From CAZKBP01 sp964551015 (GTDB lineage Bacteria > Bacteroidota > Bacteroidia > Cytophagales > Microscillaceae), in the NCBI GenBank assembly GCA_964551015.1, contig CAZKBP010000012.1, positions 1 to 64,000 on the forward strand: a DNA stretch of 64,000 nucleotides, written 5' to 3'. Position numbers and translations under genes: made by a program. Of this stretch, positions 15,643 to 25,654 are shown in pieces. Every line of letters starts with the position of its first letter. Position 1 is the first letter of the stretch. The notes under the pieces are model-generated. The model saw only the letters and a program-made list of their open reading frames with translations, did not search any database and had not been told where the DNA came from.

Positions 15643-16137
15643 TTACCAGCCCCAGGTACCTGAGCCGCCTTTGAAAGGCCCTACGATTTCATTGGTAATC
15701 CAGCCACCATAAAAATTTCCTTCCTGAGGATTGACACGCTCATCATTCACATAGCATTCAACACGATCTGGATAGAAAGCTAAGTAATCTTTCAACTCTA
15801 AAAAAGGCTTAGTAGGAGCTGGATAATACCAAGCTACATCTGAGGCTTGGCGATCTCCTACTTTGACATCGTAGTAGTTGGCTTTGCCTTTATACTCACA
15901 GAAAGAAACCTCTGAGTTGGAATTGAGAAATTCAAAGTTCACATCACTTGGAGGGATGTAATATACAGGAGGATGACTGGTCTCCAATACGCGGCAGGCG
16001 CGATTACTTTCGGCAATCACCTGTTCATTAAAAATTACTTTAATATGCTTGGAGCTTGCTTCAATTTTGGGAGGGCGCGGGTAATCCCACACGGATTCTT
16101 GCCCGGGCCCAGGTGGGATTCTTTTAATTTTTTTCAT
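15643..16137 (-). CDS. DUF427 domain protein
   Basis: A 164-residue soluble protein. The DUF427 core runs from VWDYPRPPKIE through VLETSHPPVYYIPPSDV to CEYKGKANYYDVKVG and AWYYPAPTKPFLELKDYLAFY, the typical motif order. The tail ends in a Gly/Trp-rich GGSGTWGW. The function of the family is not established. It stands alone, with 59 bp to the hydrolase stop. Confidence 0.9.
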   Translation of the reverse strand: MKKIKRIPPGPGQESVWDYPRPPKIEASSKHIKVIFNEQVIAESNRACRVLETSHPPVYYIPPSDVNFEFLNSNSEVSFCEYKGKANYYDVKVGDRQASDVAWYYPAPTKPFLELKDYLAFYPDRVECYVNDERVNPQEGNFYGGWITNEIVGPFKGGSGTWGW

Positions 16138-16490
16138 TGCCTAGCTATTTAACTTGGTCAAAACTTATTTTGAAATTTCGCTTTTTTTTGATCTGAATGG
16201 AGTAAACCAATTTGCATACATTTTTGGCGAGTTACTCTTATAATTAAAGATAAGACTTTGCTCGCTTTACCACAAAGATTCTTCTTGATTTACTACTTGT
16301 TTTTGATTTCTGTGCGTATTTCAGAGAAATGATCTGATTATATCTTAAAAAAAGAAAAGTATAAATATGTTTTATACAAAATGCCTGCGGAGAACGATTT
16401 CCGATTGGGTAAATATGAAAGCTTTGATGACAGGCTTTAAGAAATTAAATATATTAAAATCGTGTTCTATCTAGAATTCAAAAAAGAAAG
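16138..16490. other. AT-rich intergenic region
   Basis: About 350 bp between divergent genes (DUF427 on minus, kinase on plus). It must hold promoters for both, but I see no clear operator, RNA gene or open frame. Confidence 0.4.
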
Positions 16491-17294
16491 ATGAATAAAG
16501 ATTCCTTAAAAGTGCTAGCAATCAATAGCTTTCCTGCCAATGGGAATGCTGGATTGAAAATGGTCATGGCGATCTTGGGTACGGTGGTCATACCCGTTCC
16601 TACCCTTTTATTGACAGGCATTGGCAGCTTGAGGAATATGACTGGTTTTACCACTTTTCAGTATGATTTCCGGCAAAACTTAGAAGGCACATTACAAATT
16701 GCTCAACTAAGAGGATATCGTCTCTTGGTGTATGTGGGTTATTTGGGAAATGCCAGACAGGTGGATATGATTCGGGAATTAGTAGAAAAATACCATCTCA
16801 TCATTGAAACGCTTTGGGTAGACCCCGTGTGTGGTGATCAAGGGCATCCTTACGTGAGCCCAGAAATTATCCAACAATGGCCGCACTTGCTGGAAATAGC
16901 GGACCTTGCCCTGCCTAATCTTACAGAAATTGCTCTCATCAGTGGGCATCAAGCTGACATTCAGTTGACACAGCCAGAGCCTTATATTCAAGCCTTTCGA
17001 GACAAATTTCCAGACACTGATCTTTTAGTTACTAGTTTGTTAGAAGAAGATAAAGTAATTAACCGTTTGTATCAAGGCCAAAAACAAAAGAATTTTGCCA
17101 ATCCATCTTTACCGGTTAATTACGGTGGAGCTGGAGACGCCTTTGCCAGTTTGTTGATCTACTACCATTTTTTCAGAGGGCTAGGCCTAGATTCGGCTAT
17201 CGAGAAAGCAGGTCAGGTGATGCTCGATCTCATCAGGCATGCCCAAACCGAACAAAACTTAGACCTTGGCATTGTGCCCGCACTCATCTTTTAA
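16491..17294 (+). CDS. Pyridoxal kinase-like protein (ribokinase superfamily)
   Basis: A 267-residue protein. It begins with VLAINSFPANGNAGLKMVMA, the N-terminal substrate loop of the pyridoxal kinase branch. It has WVDPVCGDQG (about 111-120), where family members have DPVMGD, LPNLTEIALISG, and the C-terminal anion-hole/catalytic motif NYGGAGDAFASLL, with Asp as general base. Family members phosphorylate pyridoxal or related vitamers with ATP in the cytosol. Sequence divergence means the exact substrate is not sure. It converges on the yqgE gene with only 3 bp between stops. Confidence 0.8.
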   Translation: MNKDSLKVLAINSFPANGNAGLKMVMAILGTVVIPVPTLLLTGIGSLRNMTGFTTFQYDFRQNLEGTLQIAQLRGYRLLVYVGYLGNARQVDMIRELVEKYHLIIETLWVDPVCGDQGHPYVSPEIIQQWPHLLEIADLALPNLTEIALISGHQADIQLTQPEPYIQAFRDKFPDTDLLVTSLLEEDKVINRLYQGQKQKNFANPSLPVNYGGAGDAFASLLIYYHFFRGLGLDSAIEKAGQVMLDLIRHAQTEQNLDLGIVPALIF

Positions 17295-17297
17295 AAA

Positions 17298-17855
17298 TTA
17301 GTTAAGCCTAGGATCAATGGGGTAGTTGGAGAGTACTTTGTGCTTGCCCCCCATTTGCCTGAGCACCTCTCGCCAGAGTTGAGAGGAGGGGGTATCAAAG
17401 ATAAAATCACTTTTCACATGAGAAATAATCCAAGCGTCATCGTCTAGCTCATGCTCCAACTGTCCGCCTGTCCAACCTGAATATCCTACAAAAAAACGAA
17501 GGTCTTCTTCGGAGATTTTCCCCATTTGCAGCCAAGTTTGCACTTGCTCAAAATCTCCCCCCCAGAAAAGTCCAGGACTGATCTCTTGGGTATCCTCGAT
17601 GGCAAAACCCATGCGATGAATAAAATGTAGCGTATCCTGTTCTACGGGGCCACCAATATAAACAGGAAAATCACTGTAGTCCAAGTCATCTAGCACATCT
17701 GATATCTTCATGTCTGTGGCTTGATTCAAGACGAAGCCGAAAGATCCATTTTCCTGATGCTCACAGAGTAGCACTACGCTTCGTTCAAAATTAGGATCAC
17801 CCAGAAAAGGTTCGGCAATCAATAAATCTCCTTTCTTTACATCATGTTTTGCCAT
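17298..17855 (-). CDS. YqgE/AlgH family protein
   Basis: A 185-residue protein of standard family length. It has KGDLLIAEPFLGDPNFERSV, then VVLLCEHQENGSFGFVLNQ and VYIGGPVEQDTLHFIH (about 65-80), and later GYSGWTGGQLEHEL, all hallmarks of YqgE/AlgH. It is cytosolic; the molecular role is unsettled, with AlgH first linked to alginate regulation in Pseudomonas. Convergent with the kinase gene. Confidence 0.93.
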   Translation of the reverse strand: MAKHDVKKGDLLIAEPFLGDPNFERSVVLLCEHQENGSFGFVLNQATDMKISDVLDDLDYSDFPVYIGGPVEQDTLHFIHRMGFAIEDTQEISPGLFWGGDFEQVQTWLQMGKISEEDLRFFVGYSGWTGGQLEHELDDDAWIISHVKSDFIFDTPSSQLWREVLRQMGGKHKVLSNYPIDPRLN

Positions 17856-18018
17856 GAGTTTATCTTAGTATAGAAGTGATAGGTTAAAAAATGCGTTAAA
17901 AATCTACATCACCAGCTAAAAAGTCCTAGCTATGTACCACGCGAGGTGCTTTATCTGATTTTCCTTCATTTAAGCACCATTTTTTCTAACTAGTTCAAGG
18001 AAATAAAAGTTTAGCAGA

Positions 18019-18591
18019 TTATCTGTCGTAGCACCAGCAATCCACCAAATGATCATTTGCCATCCCAGTGGCTTGCATGAAAGCATAGCAGATAGTGGGG
18101 CCTACAAACTTGAAGCCTTTCTTCTTGAGGGCTTTACTCATTTTTTGGGATTGCTCTGTGTAGGCGGGTACTTCTTCTAACTTGCGGTATTGATTTTGAA
18201 TAACTCGGTGATCTACAAAGCTCCAGATATATGCATCAAAGCTGGATTCTTCTTCACAAATATCTAGAAAAATCTGGGCGTTCAGGATAAAAGCCTCTAT
18301 TTTAGCACGACTGCGAATGATACGTGCATCTTGGACTAGACTTTCAACCTTAGCATCATCATAGCGGGCCATTTTTTCGGCATCAAATTGATCAAAGAGG
18401 AGGCGGTAATGCGCTCGCTTTTTCAAAACGGTAATCCAACTGAGCCCTGCCTGTGCGCCTTCCAATAGCAGCATCTCAAACAATTTTTGGTCGTCGTGCT
18501 CGGGTATACCCCATTCTTCGTCGTGGTATTGGACATATAGATCATCAGATAAGCACCACGGGCAACGAGTTTTATCGTCATTGATAGGCAT
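18019..18591 (-). CDS. tag: DNA-3-methyladenine glycosylase I
   Basis: A 190-residue protein of standard Tag length. The family opening is RCPWCLSDDLYVQYHDEEWG, with zinc-binding Cys and His, followed by FEMLLLEGAQAGLSWITVLKK, with the catalytic-pocket Glu. FKFVGPTICYAFMQATG and the His and Cys of NDHLVDCWCY near the end complete the zinc site. It removes 3-methyladenine from alkylated DNA (base excision repair). It lies 31 bp downstream of fabF in the same direction, perhaps cotranscribed. Confidence 0.96.
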   Translation of the reverse strand: MPINDDKTRCPWCLSDDLYVQYHDEEWGIPEHDDQKLFEMLLLEGAQAGLSWITVLKKRAHYRLLFDQFDAEKMARYDDAKVESLVQDARIIRSRAKIEAFILNAQIFLDICEEESSFDAYIWSFVDHRVIQNQYRKLEEVPAYTEQSQKMSKALKKKGFKFVGPTICYAFMQATGMANDHLVDCWCYDR

Positions 18592-18622
18592 CTACTCTTC
18601 AAAGTTAAGGCAAAAAAATTAC

Positions 18623-19870
18623 TCAAACTGCTCGGAAGATCAGGATAGAATTATGCCCACCAAAGCCAAAGGTATTATTCATGGTGACTTTGACCCTGGC
18701 TTGTCTTGCTTCCTGCAGCACAATATCCAAATCTCTGGGGAAAGCCTCATCCAGTCGATCCGTATTGATGGTAGGAGGCATCACTTGATTCTCGATGGCT
18801 TTGATGCATAAAATGCTCTCGATGGCACCAGCGGCTCCCAGCAAATGTCCAGTCATGGATTTGGTCGCACTCAATTTGAGGTTTTGAGGCTTTTCTCCAA
18901 ATACTTTTTGAATGGCCGTAATTTCACTTAGATCGCCCACAGGCGTAGAAGTTGCGTGCGTATTGAGATAATCAATATCTTTTGGAGGAATGCCCGCTTC
19001 TTCTAGGGCAAGTTCCATAGCTCTGACGGCGCCAATTCCTTCGGGGTGGGTGGCTGTCATATGGTAGGCATCGGCGGTCATAGAAGCTCCGATAATTTCT
19101 GCATAAATTTTAGCCCCACGTGCTTGGGCGTGCTCGTAGTCTTCTATCACCAAGGCACCGGCACCTTCGCCCATCACAAAACCATCTCTCTCTGCATCAA
19201 AGGGGCGAGAAGCAGACGCAGGTTCGTTATTTCGGGTAGATAAGGCTTTCATAGAGCCAAAACCTCCGATAGAAGCCTCAGTAATAGGAGCTTCGGAGCC
19301 ACCCGTGACAAAAACTTTGGCCTTGCCCAACTTGATGTAATTGTAGGCATCCATCAAGGCAGAGTTGGAAGTGGCACAGGCCGAGACGGCGGTGTAGTTG
19401 ATACCCATGAGGCCAAACTTGATTGAGATCATACCAGAAGCCATGTTCGTAATGAGGCGAGGAACAAAAAAAGGGCTGAAGCGTGGCTTAAGGCCTTGCG
19501 TGGCGTAGGCTTTGACCTCTTCCTCAAAGGTGGACATACCACCTTGACCTGAGCCCCAAATCACACCTATATCAAAAGGAGATAATTGATCGAGATCGAT
19601 ATTTGCGTCGGCCATGGCTTCGCTCGCTACATAAAGGGCATATTGGGTAAAAAGATCAGACCGCTTGATTTCATTACGATCCAGATAAGCTTTGGGATCA
19701 AACCCTTTCACTTCACAGGCAAATTGGGTTTTGAAATTTGTGGGATCGAAGCGGGTAATTTTAGCACTTCCGCTTTTTCCAGCCAGGGCATTTTGCCAAA
19801 ATTCTTCTACCGAATTACCAATCGGGGTAAGCGCCCCCAAGCCCGTGATCACAACTCTTCGCTCGTTCAT
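18623..19870 (-). CDS. fabF: Beta-ketoacyl-ACP synthase II
   Basis: A 415-residue thiolase-fold condensing enzyme. The nucleophile Cys lies in AVSACATSNSAL (about 165), the first His in NTHATSTPVGD (about 305), and Lys and the second His in ATKSMTGHLLGAAGA (about 336-350). The glycine-rich C-terminus is NTFGFGGHN. It elongates fatty acyl-ACP by condensation with malonyl-ACP in the cytosol. No acpP gene precedes it here, unlike in many bacteria. Start: ATG at 19870 (MNERRVVITGLG), standard for FabF. Confidence 0.96.
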   Translation of the reverse strand: MNERRVVITGLGALTPIGNSVEEFWQNALAGKSGSAKITRFDPTNFKTQFACEVKGFDPKAYLDRNEIKRSDLFTQYALYVASEAMADANIDLDQLSPFDIGVIWGSGQGGMSTFEEEVKAYATQGLKPRFSPFFVPRLITNMASGMISIKFGLMGINYTAVSACATSNSALMDAYNYIKLGKAKVFVTGGSEAPITEASIGGFGSMKALSTRNNEPASASRPFDAERDGFVMGEGAGALVIEDYEHAQARGAKIYAEIIGASMTADAYHMTATHPEGIGAVRAMELALEEAGIPPKDIDYLNTHATSTPVGDLSEITAIQKVFGEKPQNLKLSATKSMTGHLLGAAGAIESILCIKAIENQVMPPTINTDRLDEAFPRDLDIVLQEARQARVKVTMNNTFGFGGHNSILIFRAV

Positions 19871-20008
19871 AGAATAAGGTTCTTGCAGTTAATTTAGCTA
19901 ATTCGTCTCAATCGGCATCACGGCAAAGATACGGGCAAGAAAGGAAATATTTATCTCTTATTCATTTTTGATAAACTTTCTCAGAGAAAGGCACAAACCT
20001 GAATTGTT

Positions 20009-21082
20009 CTAGGGTTTGGGAGAAGGAATATACTTGGGTGTAATCGTTTTTTCCTTTTCAAGAGATTTCAGGTCAAAATGTATCTCATTGAGGCACTTAA
20101 AATGCTTCAACGGACAGCGATGATGACCAATTTTGGAGCAGGGACGGCACTCCGCATTTTTGTTTTCTATCACCTCAAACTCGGTTTGGTAGGGATACAT
20201 GCCCAGCGAGGGGGTCGTGTTGCCCCAAATAGAGTAAATCTTTTTCTTAAAAGCTGCCGCAATGTGCATCAAACCTGTATCGTGGCTGAATACGAAGGAG
20301 GCATCTTTGATCAAGGCTGCCGACTGATTGAGATTGTATTTACCACAGGCATTATACACAGGCGGAACTGAAGGCTCCTGGTACCATAAATCAGCCTCTC
20401 GGTAGAGAGCTCGGCGACGTTTGGCTTCAAAATGCCGACGAACCTTTTCGGCCAATAAGGCATCCTTCTGATCGCCCAGCAGTACCAAAGGCTGATTAAT
20501 CTTTTCGCAAAGCTCAATGATTTTGGGTAGAGGAAGTCTTTTGGTATAATGCTGTCCTCCCACGGCAAAGGCCACGTAACCAGCCCGAAATGCCAAGGGT
20601 AAATCGTGCCGATCCAAATGATCTTTGGATGGGATAAAATAATCCAAGCCACGATAATCGTTCACGACTCCTAGTGGGCGGACAGTTTTCAGATAGCGAT
20701 CTACAACATGACTGTCAGGCATCTGGTCAATCTTGAAATTGATATAGATCCATTTAAGATAGTTCAGTTTGCGAAGACTGAAGGATTTGGTCATCAGAGC
20801 GGCCTTGATGCTCAGCGTGCGTAGATTGTTGTGGAGATCAATGATATAATCATATTTTTCTGCTCGCAACGAATGGATTAATGGCCAGAGATTATCTTCT
20901 AGATAAAAAACACGATCCAAGTAAGGGTTGTGGGCAACAATGGGTTGGTATTGGTATTTGGTACAATAATGTATTTCTGCTTCTGGTAACTGCATTTTGA
21001 GGCATCTTATCACAGGGGTGGTAAGTACAATGTCACCAATAGATGAGAAGCGCAGTATCAGAATTTTAGTCATTGGTATCAC
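20009..21082 (-). CDS. Glycosyltransferase family 9 (heptosyltransferase-like)
   Basis: A 357-residue protein. Its start MTKILILRFSSIGDIVLTTPVI is the typical GT9 N-terminus. VAFAVGGQHYTKRLPLPKIIEL (about 170-190) and FSHDTGLMHIAAAFKKKIYSIWG (about 265-287) mark the C-terminal nucleotide-sugar domain. Family members add heptose or related sugars to lipopolysaccharide core at the inner face of the inner membrane. A Cys cluster near the end (AECRPCSKIGHHRCPLKHFKC) may bind metal and is common in Bacteroidota members. ATG at 21073 or 21082 could be the start. Confidence 0.9.
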   Translation of the reverse strand: MIPMTKILILRFSSIGDIVLTTPVIRCLKMQLPEAEIHYCTKYQYQPIVAHNPYLDRVFYLEDNLWPLIHSLRAEKYDYIIDLHNNLRTLSIKAALMTKSFSLRKLNYLKWIYINFKIDQMPDSHVVDRYLKTVRPLGVVNDYRGLDYFIPSKDHLDRHDLPLAFRAGYVAFAVGGQHYTKRLPLPKIIELCEKINQPLVLLGDQKDALLAEKVRRHFEAKRRRALYREADLWYQEPSVPPVYNACGKYNLNQSAALIKDASFVFSHDTGLMHIAAAFKKKIYSIWGNTTPSLGMYPYQTEFEVIENKNAECRPCSKIGHHRCPLKHFKCLNEIHFDLKSLEKEKTITPKYIPSPKP

Positions 21083-21468
21083 TCATTGGTTGAACTTATC
21101 ATTCTAAACTTAACTTCTTTACACGGCCAATTTGGGTGGAGGGTTGCCTGACTAAACTCAAAAAACTTTGATAAAATTTGGCTACACAAGAAGATTGACC
21201 AAAGAAGCTAATCAAATTGTCTAAAAGTTTAGTAATTTTTCAGTATTAGTATTTGAATTTTCATTTCACTAAGAAACGATCTAATTGGTTCGTAAACCAT
21301 GGTCAGTTAGACACCAAAGATACACCAAAGTAAAGCCTCGTTTGATATTCAGTACTTTGGCGATCAATGTCGAAGGTAGGATTTGTAGAAAAAATGAACG
21401 CTTTGGGGAATTATGGGATAATATACAACGATACCTGCTCTGCAAGAAAAAATACAAAACCCGATATT
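21083..21468. other. Intergenic region, nothing recognisable
   Basis: About 385 AT-rich bases between the GT9 start and the PolX stop. No RNA gene, repeat or protein-like open frame is evident; the part next to 21082 must hold the GT9 promoter. Confidence 0.4.
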
Positions 21469-23217
21469 TTAGGAAGTAGTCTGTGGCTTTCGAGCCTGAA
21501 AAAACTGGTCAATCGCTTCTCTGCCCCATGTATTCAAAGTCATATCAGCCTGCAAGCCTCCTTTCCGTGCCACACACACACCGTAATAAACGTCTTGGAT
21601 GGCTTCTTTACGGTGTGCATCGGGATTGATACAAATTTTTACCCCCTTTTCTAGGGCATAGGGCAGCCACGACCAAGGCAGGTCTAGTCGCCAAGGATTC
21701 GCATTGACCTCGATGGCTACTTGATTGGCAGCACAGGCATCTATGACTTTGGCATAGTTTAGAGCATAACCCTCTCGTCTTAGAAGTAGTCGTCCGGAGG
21801 GGTGCCCCAGAATGGTAGTATAAGGATGCTCGATGGCTTTAATGAGTCGCTCAGTTGCTTTTTCTTGACTCATTTTCAGGCTACTGTGGACGGAAGCAAT
21901 CACGAAATCAAAAGTATCAAGCACACGGTCTTCGTAATCCAAGCGGCCATCTGCCAAAATATCTGCTTCAATTCCCTTGAAGATTTTAAAAGGAGATAAT
22001 TTTTGATTGAGCGCATCGATCTCTTGGTGCTGTTTTTTGACTTGGTGTTCATAAAGCCCATTGGCATAAAAAGCAGATTGTGAATGGTCGGTGATGCCTA
22101 GATATTCGTAACCTGCTTCCTGACAAGCTTTTGCCATCTCTTCTAGCGTGTTTTTACCATCGCTGTAAGTAGAGTGCGCGTGGAGAATGCCTTTAATTTG
22201 GCTTACTTCTAAAAGTTGCGGGAGGGTAGAAGCTTGCGCCCAGACAAATTCCTGTTGGCCTTCGCGGAGTTCGGGAGCGATATAGGGTAGATTGGCTTTT
22301 TCGTAAATGGCTGCTTCCGATTCAAAATGATCGCTTAAAGCATGCTGTAGCAATGTTTTCTCCTGTGTATCTTCACGAAAGGCTAAATGCGCCTGTACCC
22401 CTGTATTGAGGAAAATTTCGGTGTAATATTGTTCAGGTAAAGTACATCTTAGCTCGACCTTCAGCGAGTTTTCTACAAAAAAACCACGCCAGGCAAATAA
22501 ACCCGTGCTTTTTTCGTTTTTCTGCAAGAAATCGCATTGATCTAAATGCGCAAATACTGCATCTTGATCTTGGGTAGCAATGATCACCGCAATCAAATCT
22601 ACCACTTCGGCTTTGCGCCTTACTTGCCCGACGGTTTGGAAAGAAGTAATTTGTGCGCAATCCTGTAGATATGCTTCCAGATTTTTGGCCTGCGCCTCGG
22701 CGGTAGCAAAGTGAACTTTATCCGAAGCCGCCTTCATAAACAATAAGGACTGGAGAATATTTTCTTGGGTTTTTTTGCCAAAGCCTTTCAGAGAGGCAAT
22801 TTGGTCATTTTCACAGGCTTGTAGTAGCTGATCCGTGTCTTCAATACCGTGTTCTTGCCAGAGGGTTTTAACTTTTTTTACACCGAGGCCGTCAATTTGC
22901 ATCATCTCGATTACACCACTGGGGATGGTTTCTAGGGCTTCTTGTAATTGATGAAATATGCCTGTTTGTCGTGCTTCTTCTATTTTTCCGGCGATGGCTT
23001 TTCCGATTCCTTGGAGCTTTTCTATCTCCGCCAAGGGCATTTCGGCCAAAGGTTTTTCTAATTTATCAAGCGTGAAAGCTGCATTTTGATAGGAGCGAAT
23101 TTTGAAGGAATTTTCCCCCTCTAGTTCTAAAATGGAGGCGTAAAGCTTAAATTGTCGAATGATTTCTTTATTATCCAAGGTATATGATTTAGCTTCGAGG
23201 AATAGATGATGAAACAA
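21469..23217 (-). CDS. polX: PolX family protein: helix-hairpin-helix, degenerate polymerase domain, PHP domain
   Basis: A 582-residue protein. Residues about 15-180 are the X-family N-terminal helical and HhH region (LQGIGKAIAGKIEEARQTG, DGLGVKKVKTLW, LKGFGKKTQENIL). The palm follows, but the metal-binding DxD is DLI (VGQVRRKAEVVDLIAVI) and the third Asp is Glu (LKVELRCTL), so polymerase activity is doubtful. The PHP phosphoesterase domain is complete: HAHSTYSDG, GITDHS, GIEADI, ASVHS, GHPSGR and NPDAH. The likely role is 3'-5' exonuclease or AP-endonuclease activity in repair. The real start may be TTG at 23176-23178 (LDNKEIIRQF), because the first 13 residues look non-native. Confidence 0.9.
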   Translation of the reverse strand: MFHHLFLEAKSYTLDNKEIIRQFKLYASILELEGENSFKIRSYQNAAFTLDKLEKPLAEMPLAEIEKLQGIGKAIAGKIEEARQTGIFHQLQEALETIPSGVIEMMQIDGLGVKKVKTLWQEHGIEDTDQLLQACENDQIASLKGFGKKTQENILQSLLFMKAASDKVHFATAEAQAKNLEAYLQDCAQITSFQTVGQVRRKAEVVDLIAVIIATQDQDAVFAHLDQCDFLQKNEKSTGLFAWRGFFVENSLKVELRCTLPEQYYTEIFLNTGVQAHLAFREDTQEKTLLQHALSDHFESEAAIYEKANLPYIAPELREGQQEFVWAQASTLPQLLEVSQIKGILHAHSTYSDGKNTLEEMAKACQEAGYEYLGITDHSQSAFYANGLYEHQVKKQHQEIDALNQKLSPFKIFKGIEADILADGRLDYEDRVLDTFDFVIASVHSSLKMSQEKATERLIKAIEHPYTTILGHPSGRLLLRREGYALNYAKVIDACAANQVAIEVNANPWRLDLPWSWLPYALEKGVKICINPDAHRKEAIQDVYYGVCVARKGGLQADMTLNTWGREAIDQFFQARKPQTTS

Positions 23218-23267
23218 AAATAGTGAAAATTTGGGAAGACCAACTCCCCAATGGTTGTTAAAAGAAT

Positions 23268-24764
23268 ATGCACATTAAATGGAGTGATCTACGATTTTTA
23301 ATCTGCTTCATCGCGTGGTGGCAGGCTATTTCCTCGGCAGAGGCACAAAAGCAGAGGCACGAAATTCCTGCGCATATGTACAGTGATGATTTTTATTTAG
23401 TACCCATAGAATCTACGGGGCTGCTGGTTTTTCGTGAATCTCCTAGCAAAGAAGCGTATCAATTTGTAAAGTATGACCAAGCTTTCAAAAAACAGTGGCA
23501 GGTAGAGATTGACGTGCAAAAAAAGTTAGAGTATCAGGCACATTATTATATTAACCGTACGCTTTACGTGCTGTTTGGACAATCAAATCGGCGCGAAGTA
23601 GAAATTATCAAACTCAATACGCAGGCAGGATTTTATGAAAAAACCAAAATCTACACGGTCAATAATTTGTACGTGGAAAAATTTGTAGCCTGGCAAGATG
23701 GAGCTTATTTATTGGGGGATATTTTGGGTGATCCCGTGCTGGTTTATCTGGATATCGCCCAGCGCAGAACGGCTCTTACTTCCCTAGAAACGGAGGGCTA
23801 TCTGACCCTAGATCAATTGAAATTAGACACGCTCAGAGAAAGGGTGATTTTAAGTGCCTTGCATTCACCCCGCGCTCGTGAATTCGAGGTGATGCTAAAG
23901 ATTTTCCAAAAAGGTAAACTTCAAAAAGACATCATCCTGAAAAGTGAGGAAGATAAGTATCTGTTAAACGGTCGTTTACTTTCTTCACCCCAAGGAGATT
24001 GGGTCATTGGTAATTATGGCCTAGCTAGTGCCCGCAGACAAGTGCAAGGCATTTACACGGTTGCCTTGGACGCGGCATATCAAGCACAAAAATTTCAATA
24101 TTATGACTTTACAGATTTTGATAATTATTTCAACTATCTAGAGCCTGAACAAGCTCAGCGAGAAAAAGCAAAAGTCCAAGCTCGGCGAGCAAAAGATAAG
24201 CCTTATTTTATTCATTATCAGGCCTATTTACAAGATGTCATTCCCTGTGCAGATCATATTACGCTCACACACCTTTTCTTCCAAAGCATTTTTCAGGATA
24301 GAAGTTATAGTAGCACACGCCCTCCTCAGCCCTGGATAGAAGGTTGGAATTATAGTCATGCCTTTATCTCGGCTTGGGACTATGAAGGCAAACCACTCTG
24401 GCAAGATGCGCTGGATTTAGTTGATTTGAAAGGCAAGCAACATCAAAACTGGGTACATTTGCAGGAAGCAACGCAAGCACCACAAGCAGCATATTATCAC
24501 TACGATCAAATTTATAAAAAAGAACTGTTACAGGATTCGTCTGCGATGCTGGAGGAAATCGCGATACAGGATATACAGGAAAGCGGAAAAATTCAAGATT
24601 TTTTGGGCATTCGTTTGGCGCATTGGTACGATCAATATTTCCTCTTGTGGGGTTTTCAGAAAATCAAAAACCGAGAAAAGGGGGGGAGAAGGCAGGTTTT
24701 CTTTTTTCAGAGAATGGAGTTTGACTCGGAAGCTCCTTCCCGAGATGCCTCTAATGAACATTAG
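23268..24764 (+). CDS. Secreted hypothetical protein
   Basis: A 498-residue protein with an N-terminal hydrophobic signal segment (DLRFLICFIAWWQAISSAEAQ), so probably periplasmic or outer-membrane linked. The rest is rich in aromatic and charged residues with a beta-propeller-like rhythm of hydrophobic strands (for example TLYVLFGQSN and AYLLGDILGDPVLVYL). I recognise no family or catalytic motif. It runs convergently into recO with a 4-bp stop overlap. The divergent PolX gene starts 50 bp away. Confidence 0.75.
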   Translation: MHIKWSDLRFLICFIAWWQAISSAEAQKQRHEIPAHMYSDDFYLVPIESTGLLVFRESPSKEAYQFVKYDQAFKKQWQVEIDVQKKLEYQAHYYINRTLYVLFGQSNRREVEIIKLNTQAGFYEKTKIYTVNNLYVEKFVAWQDGAYLLGDILGDPVLVYLDIAQRRTALTSLETEGYLTLDQLKLDTLRERVILSALHSPRAREFEVMLKIFQKGKLQKDIILKSEEDKYLLNGRLLSSPQGDWVIGNYGLASARRQVQGIYTVALDAAYQAQKFQYYDFTDFDNYFNYLEPEQAQREKAKVQARRAKDKPYFIHYQAYLQDVIPCADHITLTHLFFQSIFQDRSYSSTRPPQPWIEGWNYSHAFISAWDYEGKPLWQDALDLVDLKGKQHQNWVHLQEATQAPQAAYYHYDQIYKKELLQDSSAMLEEIAIQDIQESGKIQDFLGIRLAHWYDQYFLLWGFQKIKNREKGGRRQVFFFQRMEFDSEAPSRDASNEH

Positions 24765-25462
24765 CGATTGAGTTCTCTCAATACGGTCAGTGAGCGCACC
24801 TGCTGAAAACCTTCCATGTGCAAGCGGTAATAATCCAGCAAATAATCAATCAGTTCACTTCTTTGTATCGCCGAAAAACCACAAGGCATTTGGTAATCGT
24901 GTTGAATCAGGCGATCTAGATGCTTACCCAAATCCTGCAAGTTTTTTTCATTGATGCGAAGTGGCTTGTATTCTTGAATCTGCTCGAACACTTCTCGCCC
25001 AGATTGTGGAGCAAAACCCAGATAACGACTCAATTTTAATAAAAAATAGAGGTGAAAATTTTCATAATTTTCGCCACTTTGGTCAAAATAACAAACCGAA
25101 TCATACAAAAAAGAAAACAACTCGCGGTTGGCTCCTTCTTCTTTAAGCGTTTTGACTAAAATCTCGGTGATAAAAAGTGCCATCGTAGATTTTTTCCAAT
25201 CAAAGGGAATGCTGACAAAAGGGTCATAACATTTGGCTTCCGAAATCCGATTAATCTGCGAGCGATTTTTCTTAAAATAAACGACCAAGTGCAATAAAGT
25301 CAAGGGCTGATAAAGTGCCATCCTTTGGCGAGAACGGGAGGAGCGAATACCATTTACTAAGTAAGACTGCAAGCCTAGCTCCTCCGTGTAAATACGCACG
25401 ATAATCGAGCTTTCTTGGTATTTGAAGTGATTTAAGACCAAGCCACGGGTTTTTTGGAGCAT
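24761..25462 (-). CDS. recO: DNA repair protein RecO
   Basis: A 233-residue protein of normal RecO length. The N-terminal OB-fold begins KTRGLVLNHFKYQESSIIVRIYTEELG, the family signature. YLVNGIRSSRSRQRMALYQPL (about 34-54) follows, then the helical C-terminal domain. The Cys4 zinc motif of some RecO proteins is absent, as in many Bacteroidota. RecO promotes RecA loading and strand annealing in the RecFOR pathway. Its stop overlaps the stop of the gene on the other strand. Confidence 0.92.
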   Translation of the reverse strand: MLQKTRGLVLNHFKYQESSIIVRIYTEELGLQSYLVNGIRSSRSRQRMALYQPLTLLHLVVYFKKNRSQINRISEAKCYDPFVSIPFDWKKSTMALFITEILVKTLKEEGANRELFSFLYDSVCYFDQSGENYENFHLYFLLKLSRYLGFAPQSGREVFEQIQEYKPLRINEKNLQDLGKHLDRLIQHDYQMPCGFSAIQRSELIDYLLDYYRLHMEGFQQVRSLTVLRELNR

Positions 25463-25654
25463 CTTTTTTTAATTATAGGAGTTTTTTTTCGTTGGTGCTA
25501 GTGATGATTTTTTGAGCTTGCCTTGACTGATTGCCAGCAAAAGCTTTTACATTCATCAAAAATACAAAAAAAGCTAATAAATCTTTGAAGAAAAATACGA
25601 CCAAACTGCTCCCAACAGAAACTTCGCTAATCATCCAAAACCAACCATTAACCA

